Of a DNA stretch of 64,000 nt, positions 8,156 to 16,001 are shown piece by piece. A model generated the notes under the pieces. That model ran no database searches. It had not been told where the DNA came from and saw nothing but the letters and a program-made list of their open reading frames with translations. A program made the position numbers and the translations under genes. Within the stretch, counting starts at the first letter, position 1. Every line of letters starts with the position of its first letter. This stretch comes from JADJTT01 sp049306275 (GTDB lineage: Bacteria; Bacteroidota; Bacteroidia; Chitinophagales; Saprospiraceae): NCBI GenBank assembly GCA_049306275.1, contig JBAQQB010000132.1, positions 58,971 through 122,970 of the forward strand, given 5' to 3'.

Positions 8156-9036
8156 AAAAGCTCCTCCCCATATTGATATTGGCTTTGGCCTGGTCGTCAG
8201 CTCTTGACGCCCAGGTCAAACGCCAGTTCCGGCTGCCCCGGGAAGTTAGCGAGGCTTCCGGCCTGGCCATTTTGCCCGGTCCCTCCTTCGTGTGGCACAA
8301 CGACAGCGACAATGCTCCTAACCTGTACATCACCGACGGCAAAGGCGAGTTGCTCCAGACCCTGGAATACCCGGAGCTGCCCGGCACCGATTGGGAAGAC
8401 CTGGCCGTCGACGATGCAGGCAGGATATACATCGGCAACTTCGGCAACAACTGCCATTGCCGGGAGGACCTTTCCATTTACATCATCTCCGACCCCGTCA
8501 CCAATCACATCGACTCCATCAATTTCAGCTACCCCGACCAGCAACACTTCCCGCCGGGTGAGCAGTGGCGTAATTTCGACATGGAGGCCATGATCTGGTA
8601 TCAGGATTCGCTCCATCTCTTTTCCAAAAACTTCAGCAAAAAGGGCAACGACTACACCAAGCACTACGTGCTCCCTGCGCAGCCCGGCCAATACGTCGCT
8701 GAGTTGCGCGACAGTTTCCAGCTCCCGCGCCGCTTTGTTTCCGCCGCCGCCATCAGTCCCGACAAGGAGCGGATCGCGCTGTTGAGCCTTCGTTTCCAGC
8801 TCACACTGGGCTTCTTTCCCTCTTCCAAAAGCACCATTTTCGTTTTTTCCAACTTCCAGCCCGGCCATTTCTTCAAAGGGGAAATGCGCAAAAAAAGCGT
8901 AAGGCCCTACCTTTTCGCCCTCCAAAACGAAGCCATCGATTTCCTGGACGATGAAACGCTGATCGTGGGGTCTGAGAAAACGGCCATTATTCCAGCCAAG
9001 GCAAAGAAATTCAGGTTGGGGAGGCGGTTTTTCTAG
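8152..9036 (+). CDS. secreted protein, possible beta-propeller, function unknown
   Basis: A 294-residue protein starting with GTG inside the glyS stop (GTGA overlap). It has a clear signal peptide (about residues 1-20, ending SSALDAQ). The mature part has propeller-like blades: SGLAILPGPSFVWHNDS, NLYITDGKGELLQTL, DWEDLAVDDAGRIYIGNFGNN, FDMEAMIWYQDSLHLFSKN and AAAISPDKERIALLS. The DWEDLAVD and D-E-AI-D pattern recalls secreted SdiA-regulated/phytase-like propellers, but the family is not certain. There is no T9SS tail or lipobox. It is translationally coupled to glyS. Confidence 0.75.
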   Translation: MKKLLPILILALAWSSALDAQVKRQFRLPREVSEASGLAILPGPSFVWHNDSDNAPNLYITDGKGELLQTLEYPELPGTDWEDLAVDDAGRIYIGNFGNNCHCREDLSIYIISDPVTNHIDSINFSYPDQQHFPPGEQWRNFDMEAMIWYQDSLHLFSKNFSKKGNDYTKHYVLPAQPGQYVAELRDSFQLPRRFVSAAAISPDKERIALLSLRFQLTLGFFPSSKSTIFVFSNFQPGHFFKGEMRKKSVRPYLFALQNEAIDFLDDETLIVGSEKTAIIPAKAKKFRLGRRFF

Positions 9037-9060
9037 ACGAGGCTCCGAGGTGGTTTCAAG

Positions 9061-9193
9061 GAGGTGACACCTCACTAGTGCCTGATTATCAACACACAAG
9101 GAGGTGTCACCTCCTAAACCTCTGATCATCAGCCACAAACGAGGTGTCACCTCCTAACCAACTGACAATCAACAACAAACGAGGTGACACCTC
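9061..9193. repeat. four-copy palindrome array with exact 40-bp period
   Basis: The 13-bp palindrome GAGGTGWCACCTC occurs at 9061-9073, 9101-9113, 9141-9153 and 9181-9193, each start exactly 40 bp after the last. The outer copies have A in the centre and the inner two have T. The 27-bp spacers are partly conserved, for example TGAtnATCAncnACAAac. It lies between the convergent ends of the 8152-9036 gene and ald. It is not CRISPR-like: the repeat is too short, the spacers are related, and there are no cas genes. Confidence 0.9.
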
Positions 9194-9218
9194 GATATGA
9201 TGCTAATAATCAACCAAT

Positions 9219-9246
9219 TACAACCGCTGCTCGCGGGACGGTTGTA
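9219..9246 (-). terminator. stem-loop downstream of ald
   Basis: TACAACCG pairs with CGGTTGTA across a 12-base loop, eight bases beyond the ald stop. There is no T-tract, so terminator activity is uncertain. Confidence 0.35.
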
Positions 9247-9254
9247 TCCCAACT

Positions 9255-10487
9255 TCACAAACTGGAAGTCAGCAACAAATCCAGATCAGTGGATTTGATG
9301 TTGAATCGCTCGCCGAGGTAGGCGTTCGTGAGGCAGCCTTTGTACATGTAAACCCCGTTGCGCAGCCCCATGTGGCTGAAGATATGCTTCTCCAGGCTGC
9401 CGGAATGCCCGGCCTGAAGGAGGATGGGCGTGAGGATGTTGCTCACGGCGATGGACGCCGTGCGCGAAACGCGGGATGCAATGTTGGGCACGCAGTAGTG
9501 GATGACCCCGTGCTTGATAAAGGTCGGATTGTCGAGCGAAGTGACCTGGGAGGTGGCGAAACAACCGCCCTGGTCGATGCTCACGTCGATGATCACAGAG
9601 CCCGGCTTCATCTTTTCCACCATCTCTTCGCTCACCACGATGGGAGTTCGGCCCGAGCGGGAATGGATGGCGCCAATGACCACGTCGGCTTTCGCCAGCT
9701 CTTTTTCCAGGAACATGGAGTTGATCGCCGAGGTGTAGAGCCGCTGCCCGGCCAGCTCCTGTATGCGCTTGAGCTTGTAGATCTTGTTGTCGAAAATGCG
9801 CACTTCCGCACCGAGCCCCAGCGCGGTGCGCGTAGCGAATTCTCCCACCACCCCCGCGCCCAGAATGACCACCCGGGCAGGCGGAACGCCGGAAATACCG
9901 CCCAGCAATACCCCTTGCCCCCCCTTGGCATTGGTGAGCAATTCAGCCGCGGTGAGCATGGCGCTCAGCCCGGCCAGCTCGCTCATAATCCGCACGAGGG
10001 GGAAAGTTCCGTCATCGTCCTGCAAATACTCCATTGCCAGGGCAATGACCCGCTTATTCTTCAGTTTGATAAGATATTCTTCTGTAATAATGGGCAATTG
10101 AAGCGGCGAAATGAGTATCTGGTTGGGCCGCATCAGCTCGATCTCCTCCAGCGTGGGAGGAGCGATTTTGAGAATGACCTTTGCCTTTTTATACACCTCC
10201 TCCTTTGTGTAGGCGATCTCAACCCCCAATTCCGAGTATTCCAGATCCGAGTAGAAGGACTTCTTACCCGCATCCTGCTCCACGATGACGCGGTGCCCGT
10301 GCGCGATGAGCGACTTGACGCTCGGCGGCACCAACGCGACCCGGTTCTCCTGCAGAATGACTTCCTTGGGAATGCCGATGTACAAGCTCCCGGCTTTCTG
10401 CTCCAATTCGAGCATCTCGGGCTGAGGCTGCAACTGCCCTTCGGTAAGAGACTTGGGGATCGGAATCTTCTTCTTAGGGTCGCTCAT
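9255..10487 (-). CDS. ald: alanine dehydrogenase
   Basis: A 410-residue NAD-dependent enzyme of the alanine dehydrogenase/transhydrogenase alpha family (L-alanine + NAD+ + H2O to pyruvate + NH4+ + NADH). The N-terminal domain starts IGIPKEVILQENRVALVPPSV with the substrate-site region, and the Rossmann domain has VVILGAGVVGEFATRTALGLGAEV. SIDQGGCFATSQ and HYCVPNIASRVSRTAS match the family. It is about 35 residues longer at the N-terminus than most Ald proteins. The ATG giving MSDPKKKI is chosen; earlier in-frame codons run into tsaE. It lies 22 bases after tsaE, probably in one operon. Confidence 0.9.
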   Translation of the reverse strand: MSDPKKKIPIPKSLTEGQLQPQPEMLELEQKAGSLYIGIPKEVILQENRVALVPPSVKSLIAHGHRVIVEQDAGKKSFYSDLEYSELGVEIAYTKEEVYKKAKVILKIAPPTLEEIELMRPNQILISPLQLPIITEEYLIKLKNKRVIALAMEYLQDDDGTFPLVRIMSELAGLSAMLTAAELLTNAKGGQGVLLGGISGVPPARVVILGAGVVGEFATRTALGLGAEVRIFDNKIYKLKRIQELAGQRLYTSAINSMFLEKELAKADVVIGAIHSRSGRTPIVVSEEMVEKMKPGSVIIDVSIDQGGCFATSQVTSLDNPTFIKHGVIHYCVPNIASRVSRTASIAVSNILTPILLQAGHSGSLEKHIFSHMGLRNGVYMYKGCLTNAYLGERFNIKSTDLDLLLTSSL

Positions 10488-10509
10488 GTGGCAAAAAATT
10501 GAAAAGTGC

Positions 10510-10947
10510 TCACAAAAATAGCACTTTTCGAACGGAATCGCTCTCCTGTGTGATCCGAATTCGCAGCACCTCAGGGGGAGCCCATTCCTCCACGAGCTCG
10601 GGCCATTCCACAAAGCAGTAATCGTCGTCGTAGAGATAGTCTTCCACGCCTATATCCAGCGCCTCTTGCCCGTCGCGCAGGCGGAAGAGGTCCAGATGAT
10701 GAACGAGGCTTTTTTTGCCCGCTGAAGTCGTGTAGTGGTATTCATTGACGAGCGAAAAAGAAGGGCTGAGCGCACCTTCCGCCGCGCCCAGCTGCCGGCA
10801 AAGTGCCTGTATGAAAGTGGTTTTTCCCGCTCCCATTTCTCCGTAAAAAAAGAATTTCCTGCGGGCGCCTGCATACCCCAGTAAATGAACCGCCAGCGCA
10901 TCCCAGTCGGAAAGTGCCTTGATATATTTTTCATGAGACGTCGGCAT
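10510..10947 (-). CDS. tsaE: tRNA threonylcarbamoyladenosine synthesis ATPase TsaE
   Basis: A 145-residue P-loop ATPase. Walker A is GEMGAGKTTFI, and the family motifs SPSFSLVNEYH, HHLDLFRLRDGQEAL and CFVEWPEL are all present. TsaE works with TsaB and TsaD to make t6A37 in tRNAs that read ANN codons. The start at MPTSHEK fits family length; an upstream in-frame ATG at 11004 would add 19 unrelated residues and overlap the divergent gene's leader. It is the first gene of a tsaE-ald pair, divergent from the outer-membrane-like gene at 11007. Confidence 0.92.
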   Translation of the reverse strand: MPTSHEKYIKALSDWDALAVHLLGYAGARRKFFFYGEMGAGKTTFIQALCRQLGAAEGALSPSFSLVNEYHYTTSAGKKSLVHHLDLFRLRDGQEALDIGVEDYLYDDDYCFVEWPELVEEWAPPEVLRIRITQESDSVRKVLFL

Positions 10948-11006
10948 TGAAGGAATATTTATTTTTATGTACCGAAAGCTACAAATCAACTCACAAAAAG
11001 CCAAAT

Positions 11007-11726
11007 ATGAAAATCGCTACCCTGCTACCCGCCCTCCTGTTCTTTTCTTTTTTTCTGGAAGCCCAGGATCAGGAAAAGCCTTCCTCCCTCACGCTAGCCA
11101 TTAATCAGGATAATGCCTTCGGCTTCTATCCTGCGGTTTTCGGCAGTTTCGGAGTTACTGAACAGTCGTCTATGACTTTTTACAGTATTTTTTGGACCAA
11201 TGCCTCCTTCGGATCTCCTGCTACTGTATCCGATCTTTGGACAGAAGTAGGCCTGGGCTGGAGCTGGAGCCTCCTGGACGGCCGGTGGCTGGTCAACCCA
11301 ACACTTGGCATGACGAATGGCAAGTTGCTATCCGGCGGCGCACAGGGGGTTATTGGCGATGGCATCGTGCCAGGGCTCACTGCTTTTTACCTCGACGACA
11401 AATTTGAGGTAGAAATCTTTGGGGCATATTATAGGGCGTTGAGACGGGAGGGGCCGGTAACGGCCGATTATGCGCTTTACTGGATCTATCCCGGAGTTCG
11501 CTTTTCAAAAGTCTTCTCCGCAGGTTTCCAGGCCGAGTCATTCAGGCTACTTCGCACAGATGCGGGCGATCCGGGAGTATTATACACCTGGATCGGGGCC
11601 TACGCCAAAGCTACGGTGAAAGAGACCTGGTCGCTTCGTTTTTCCGCGGGATTGAATTTCAAGGAAGACTCCGACTATTCCCCGGAATACTATAAGCTCA
11701 GCCTGGTACTGCCTTTCAGCCAGTAA
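11007..11726 (+). CDS. secreted protein, probable outer-membrane beta-barrel, unknown role
   Basis: A 239-residue protein with a signal peptide (about 1-20, ending FFLEAQ). The rest alternates hydrophobic and polar residues with many aromatics (SMTFYSIFWTNASF, VGLGWSWSLLDGRW, FEVEIFGAYYRAL, YYKLSLVLPF), typical of membrane beta-strands, and ends in a hydrophobic strand with near-terminal F. It may belong to an uncharacterised family (perhaps DUF6733), which I cannot confirm. ATG 11007 is preferred over 10947 because only the former gives a signal peptide at the N-terminus. It converges on the next gene with 6 bases between stops. Confidence 0.7.
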   Translation: MKIATLLPALLFFSFFLEAQDQEKPSSLTLAINQDNAFGFYPAVFGSFGVTEQSSMTFYSIFWTNASFGSPATVSDLWTEVGLGWSWSLLDGRWLVNPTLGMTNGKLLSGGAQGVIGDGIVPGLTAFYLDDKFEVEIFGAYYRALRREGPVTADYALYWIYPGVRFSKVFSAGFQAESFRLLRTDAGDPGVLYTWIGAYAKATVKETWSLRFSAGLNFKEDSDYSPEYYKLSLVLPFSQ

Positions 11727-11732
11727 AACAGG

Positions 11733-12374
11733 CTATTTCTTCTTGAAATCTCCCCGTTTCCAGGCGTCGAAGAAGCTCTTCCAGGCAATGGGGTTGAAAA
11801 TATTCATCGGCGGCGTCTGCCCGATGTAGTAGTAGGAGTTGGCCTGCTGGCGGAGGTAGTAGCTGGCGTTTTCCCGCCCGTCGTAAGGCGTAGCTTTCCT
11901 GACCTGTTCGAGGTTGTCGGCCGTCAGGTTGCGCGCGGCGCGGGCCTGCAGCTCTGAGTTGACATCCATGGCCAAAAACTCGAGCCGGAAGTGCTCGCGG
12001 CTGGGCCAGGGAAAAATGACCGCGGTAGGCAGGTTGATGGTATCGCGCGTGAGCAGTTGTACGATGGAGTACCGGTTGTCGCGAAGCGTATCGGGGATGG
12101 TCAGGTCGAAAGTTTTATAGCCGATAGCGGAGAATTCCACCACATCGCCCTTGCGCACCACGATGGAGAAAAAGCCGTTGAAATCGGAGTAGGTTCCCCG
12201 ACCTTCGCCTTTGACCAACACGTTGGTATAGGGTATGGGAATGAGGTTTTCATCCGTGCCGTCGAGAACGAGACCCGAAAACTGGATCAAATCCTCCCGA
12301 AGGGGCTGGGCGTCGAGTGCGACCAGTCCTCCCACAATGAAGGCCAACATGGGCGCCAGCGTTTTCCAAATCAT
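11733..12374 (-). CDS. carboxypeptidase-regulatory-like domain protein
   Basis: A 213-residue exported protein: signal peptide about 1-22 (ending ALDAQ), then a CarboxypepD_reg-like beta-sandwich (about 30-110) with FSGLVLDGTDENLIPIPYTNVLV, GRGTYSDFNGFFSIVVRKGD and VEFSAIGYKTF, the Bacteroidota pattern also found at the N-terminus of TonB-dependent receptors. The C-terminal third (120-213) is charged and has no recognised domain. It is free-standing, with no receptor gene next to it. A periplasmic or surface role is inferred. Confidence 0.75.
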   Translation of the reverse strand: MIWKTLAPMLAFIVGGLVALDAQPLREDLIQFSGLVLDGTDENLIPIPYTNVLVKGEGRGTYSDFNGFFSIVVRKGDVVEFSAIGYKTFDLTIPDTLRDNRYSIVQLLTRDTINLPTAVIFPWPSREHFRLEFLAMDVNSELQARAARNLTADNLEQVRKATPYDGRENASYYLRQQANSYYYIGQTPPMNIFNPIAWKSFFDAWKRGDFKKK

Positions 12375-12435
12375 CTGCTTTATTTTTGGTGGTACTTATA
12401 TAGACGCCCGCGGCTACCCGATGGTTTGACAAAGC

Positions 12436-12443
12436 CAAAAATA
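12436..12443 (-). promoter_or_regulatory. possible -7 box for the gene at 11733-12374
   Basis: Read on the minus strand it is TATTTTTG, matching TAnnTTTG. It lies about 60 bases before the start codon and overlaps the right arm (12435-12445) of an inverted repeat whose left arm is TTTATTTTTGG at 12379-12389. Confidence 0.35.
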
Positions 12444-12446
12444 AAA

Positions 12447-12510
12447 CGTTTATCGTCGATCGTTTAGCGTTTAGCGTTTAAAATAAACTATAAACGATCG
12501 ACGATAAACG
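12447..12510. repeat. palindrome, copy 1 of a dispersed pair, abutting the lon stop
   Basis: Arm CGTTTATCGTCGATCGTTTA (12447-12466) pairs perfectly with 12491-12510. The right arm ends on the base before the lon stop codon. The same 20-mer arm recurs at 35978-35997 after lpdA. Confidence 0.85.
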
Positions 12511-14925
12511 CTATTTGCCCAGCGCTAATTTCAACACCTCCCGCATATCCGTCACGTAGTGGAAGTTCATTCCCTGAATGTAAGAGGATTGTATTTCCTC
12601 CACATTCTGCTCGTTTTCCTTACAGAGGATGATATCCTTGAGGCCTGCGCGCTTGGCTGCGAGGATTTTTTCCTTGATCCCGCCCACCGGCAGCACTTTG
12701 CCGCGAAGGGTGATCTCCCCGGTCATGGCCAGGTAGGGCTTGACGGGTTTTTCGAGAAACGCGGAGGTCAGGGCGGTCAATATGGTAATACCTGCCGAGG
12801 GTCCGTCTTTCGGGATAGCGCCCTGGGGCACGTGCAGGTGTATATCGCGCTGGTGAAACAACTCCGGGTCGATACCTAGCATCTCAGCGTGGGCTTTGAG
12901 GTAGCTCAGTGCGGTGGTGGCCGACTCTTTCATCACGTCGCCCAGGCTGCCGGTCATGGCCAGCCCGCCCTTCCCTTTGTTGAGACTGACTTCGATGAAC
13001 AGGATGTCGCCGCCCACTTGCGTCCAGGCCAGGCCTACAGCCACGCCCGAGGCCATTTCCTTCTGGTAATGGTCGTTGCTGAACCGGGTAGGCCCGAGGT
13101 AGCCCTTGATATCTTCGGGGTTGACCAGCACCTGGCTTGTCTCTTCCATAGCGATCTTTTTGGCCACGCCGCGCATGATGCCTGCGATGCGGCGGTTGAG
13201 GGAGCGCACGCCCGACTCGCGGGTGTACTCCTCGATGATCCTGCGAATCGTCTTGACGGGTATTTTCACCTGCGAAGACTTCAGCCCATGCTCTTCCTGC
13301 TGTTGCGGGATGAGGTGGCGCTTTGCGATCTCCACCTTCTCCTCGGTCGAATAACCGCTGATGTCGATGATCTCCATGCGGTCGAGCAGAGCGGGCTGAA
13401 TGGTGGCGAGCGAGTTGGCAGTGGCAATGAACATCACCTTGGAGAGGTCGTACTCCATCTCCAGATAGTTATCGTAGAAAGTGGAGTTTTGCTCCGGATC
13501 GAGCACTTCCAGCAAAGCCGAAGAGGGGTCGCCGCGGAAATCCTTGCCCACCTTGTCGATCTCGTCGAGAATAAACACCGGGTTGGAAGAACCTGCTTTC
13601 TTGATCGATTGCAGTATCCGGCCCGGCATCGCGCCGATGTAGGTCTTCCGGTGCCCCCGGATCTCCGACTCGTCGTGCAGGCCACCCAGCGACATGCGGA
13701 TGAACTTGCGCCCCAGCGCATTGCCGATTGATTTGCCCAGCGAGGTCTTGCCCACGCCCGGAGGGCCTACCAGGCAAATGATGGGCGCCTTCATATCGCC
13801 TTTGAGCTTGAGCACGGCCAGGTGCTCCAAAATGCGCTCCTTGACCTTCTCAAGGCCATAGTGATCCTTGTCGAGGACTTTCTTCACCTTGGCCAGGTCG
13901 AAATTATCTTTGGTGAAGAAATTCCAGGGAAGATCGAGCATCAGGTCCAGGTAGTTCATCTGGATGGAGTACTCGGGCACTTGGGGGTTCATGCGCCGCA
14001 GCTTGTTGAGCTCTTTGTCGAAATGCTCGGCTACGGGCTTGGCCCATTTCTTTTTCTTCGATTTCTCCAGCAGGTTTTTGATGTCTTCTTCCTGCGGATT
14101 CTGACCCAATTCTTCCTGAATTGTTTTCAGTTGCTGGCTCAGGAAGTAGTCGCGCTGCTGCTTTTCGATGTCGGTCCTGACCTTGTTTTCGATCTGGTCT
14201 TTCAACTCCAGCAGCTGTAACTCGCTGTCCATCTGCTTGTAGATCACCTTGGCCTTTTCGTTCAGGTTGTTGATCTCCAGCACGTGTTGTTTCTGGGTCA
14301 CTTTCATGCCCAGGTTGGAGGCGATGAAGTTGAGCAGGAAGCTGTGGCTGCTGATATTGCGCAGCATCACGATGGCCTCGGAGGGGATGTTGGGCGACAG
14401 TTCGATGATCTGGCGCGACTTGTCGATGATAGACGCGATCAGCGCTTCGAATTCGAGCTTGTTGGAAGGCTCTTCGTAGCCCAGGATCGACACGATGGCT
14501 TCCATGTAGGGGTCTTCCTTGAGCACCCGCTGTATGCGGAAACGCTTGCGCCCCTGAAGAATTGCCGTAGTAGTGCCGTCGGGCATCCGGATGAGCTTGA
14601 TGATCCGTGCGATGGTGCCGACCTGGAAGAGGTCGTCCTGCTCGGGGTTTTCCACCTTGCTGTCGCGCTGGGAAACGACCGCGATGATGCGGTCTTTTTC
14701 GTAAGCTTTATTGATCGATTTGATCGACTTGTCGCGGCCAACCGTAATAGGTATGACGATCCCCGGGAAGAGGACCGTATTTTTCAGGGCCAGGAGCGGC
14801 AAGATATCGCTGTAGGTTTCCGTTATGCTTTTTTCATCCTCCTCTTCAATTGAGATCAGGGGGATGAAATCACCTTCATCTTCAAAACTGCTCTGCGCCC
14901 CAAAAAAATCATCGAATAATCCCAT
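12511..14925 (-). CDS. lon: ATP-dependent protease Lon
   Basis: An 804-residue soluble AAA+ serine protease that degrades misfolded and regulatory proteins. The order is an N-terminal substrate domain (PLLALKNTVLFPGIVIPITVGR), a coiled-coil region, an AAA+ module (Walker A GPPGVGKTSLGK; Walker B VFILDEIDKVG), and the protease domain with the catalytic serine in KDGPSAGIT and the lysine in the following GEITLRGKVLPVGGIKEK region. Length is normal for bacterial Lon. The ATG giving MGLFDDFFG is preferred over one 12 bases upstream. The gene is monocistronic and ends at a palindrome. Confidence 0.96.
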   Translation of the reverse strand: MGLFDDFFGAQSSFEDEGDFIPLISIEEEDEKSITETYSDILPLLALKNTVLFPGIVIPITVGRDKSIKSINKAYEKDRIIAVVSQRDSKVENPEQDDLFQVGTIARIIKLIRMPDGTTTAILQGRKRFRIQRVLKEDPYMEAIVSILGYEEPSNKLEFEALIASIIDKSRQIIELSPNIPSEAIVMLRNISSHSFLLNFIASNLGMKVTQKQHVLEINNLNEKAKVIYKQMDSELQLLELKDQIENKVRTDIEKQQRDYFLSQQLKTIQEELGQNPQEEDIKNLLEKSKKKKWAKPVAEHFDKELNKLRRMNPQVPEYSIQMNYLDLMLDLPWNFFTKDNFDLAKVKKVLDKDHYGLEKVKERILEHLAVLKLKGDMKAPIICLVGPPGVGKTSLGKSIGNALGRKFIRMSLGGLHDESEIRGHRKTYIGAMPGRILQSIKKAGSSNPVFILDEIDKVGKDFRGDPSSALLEVLDPEQNSTFYDNYLEMEYDLSKVMFIATANSLATIQPALLDRMEIIDISGYSTEEKVEIAKRHLIPQQQEEHGLKSSQVKIPVKTIRRIIEEYTRESGVRSLNRRIAGIMRGVAKKIAMEETSQVLVNPEDIKGYLGPTRFSNDHYQKEMASGVAVGLAWTQVGGDILFIEVSLNKGKGGLAMTGSLGDVMKESATTALSYLKAHAEMLGIDPELFHQRDIHLHVPQGAIPKDGPSAGITILTALTSAFLEKPVKPYLAMTGEITLRGKVLPVGGIKEKILAAKRAGLKDIILCKENEQNVEEIQSSYIQGMNFHYVTDMREVLKLALGK

Positions 14926-15112
14926 ATATAATTCCACTCAGTGTGTTCAGAAAAACGGCTACCGCCCTTCGAATGTTCTTGCAACTATTATGCCAAGGGC
15001 AAATTTGTTGACAATCCGCGTCTTTTTGACAGATTTTTCCGGGAAGGTAACTTCTTTTTGTCTTGTAAAATTCCCAATGGAAGACAAAACGTCAGATTGT
15101 TTACAAATTTGA

Positions 15113-15991
15113 TCAAAAAATGGACATCACCTTGAATCCGATGGTGATAACCAGAATGGAAAAGGCGGGAGCCAGGAACACCCAGGCCCTGGAAATGGGA
15201 GCGGGAATGAAATTGCCCATTTGATCCATCCTCGGCGAGCTGGAAATGCCGTCGTAAACGACATTGAATGAAGGGTAGTGCGGGTAGAAAAGAATGGTTT
15301 CCAGTTCTTCATCTTCCAGGGGTTCGGTGATATGGGTTCTGGCAACAGCCTGATAAGAAACTCCATTATGCTGAAAATCGAATGTGTATTTATATTCGGG
15401 GTATTGCACATCGTTGACGGAGTACACCGTTCCTGTGGCTTCTTTTTCGCGCATTTTTCCCCTTGTAAACTCCCCGTTGCGCAAAAGGTCCAGGGCTTTG
15501 GCCTGCCTGCGGATTCCGGGGATCACCATAAACAGCCCTACCAGTGGGAAGATGAGGACAAACGCGGCAAACTTGGGGGCCGCCCCGGTCATGCTGCCGC
15601 TGATCCTGGAATATTGGGGCCATCGGACGCTGAAGGTCACCCCGACCTTTTGGCCGGGCTCCAACTGATCCAGCGAGTAGCTCTTGCCAAGGTATTCCTC
15701 TCCTTGAAAGGTGAACTTGTGCAGGTATTTCCAGACCGCATGGTCATTGATAGTAGTGCTGGTTGGATCTCTTGTGACGACCACGCCTTCCGTTTCCTCC
15801 CAGGGGCCGGGTATGAAGGTGTGTTTCCAATCGGAATTGGGCAGAAAAACCGCAGCGAAGATCATTCCGAAGCCAAAAAAAGTCCAGCCCATTTGCTGGG
15901 AAAAACCGCTCAACAGGATCGTCAACTGGGTGTAGATGTCGATCCGCCGCGGAGGCGGAAGGCGCAGGCTTTTTTCGTATTCGGTTGCCAT
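15113..15991 (-). CDS. DUF3592-type membrane protein
   Basis: A 292-residue membrane protein with three likely membrane segments (about 30-50, 143-163, 270-290). Between them are two extracytoplasmic beta-rich segments: EETEGVVVTRDPT...YLHKFTFQGEEY and ATGTVYSVNDVQYPEYKYTFDFQHNGVSYQ, each resembling the DUF3592 repeat. Function is unknown. It starts 10 bases after parE on the same strand, where parC would often be, and is probably co-transcribed with parE. Confidence 0.65.
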   Translation of the reverse strand: MATEYEKSLRLPPPRRIDIYTQLTILLSGFSQQMGWTFFGFGMIFAAVFLPNSDWKHTFIPGPWEETEGVVVTRDPTSTTINDHAVWKYLHKFTFQGEEYLGKSYSLDQLEPGQKVGVTFSVRWPQYSRISGSMTGAAPKFAAFVLIFPLVGLFMVIPGIRRQAKALDLLRNGEFTRGKMREKEATGTVYSVNDVQYPEYKYTFDFQHNGVSYQAVARTHITEPLEDEELETILFYPHYPSFNVVYDGISSSPRMDQMGNFIPAPISRAWVFLAPAFSILVITIGFKVMSIF

Positions 15992-16001
15992 ATTTTGGGG
16001 T

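Noticed and set aside
9061..9193. Possible CRISPR array
   Set aside because: Repeats are only 13 bp and palindromic, the 27-bp spacers resemble each other, and no cas gene is in the window.
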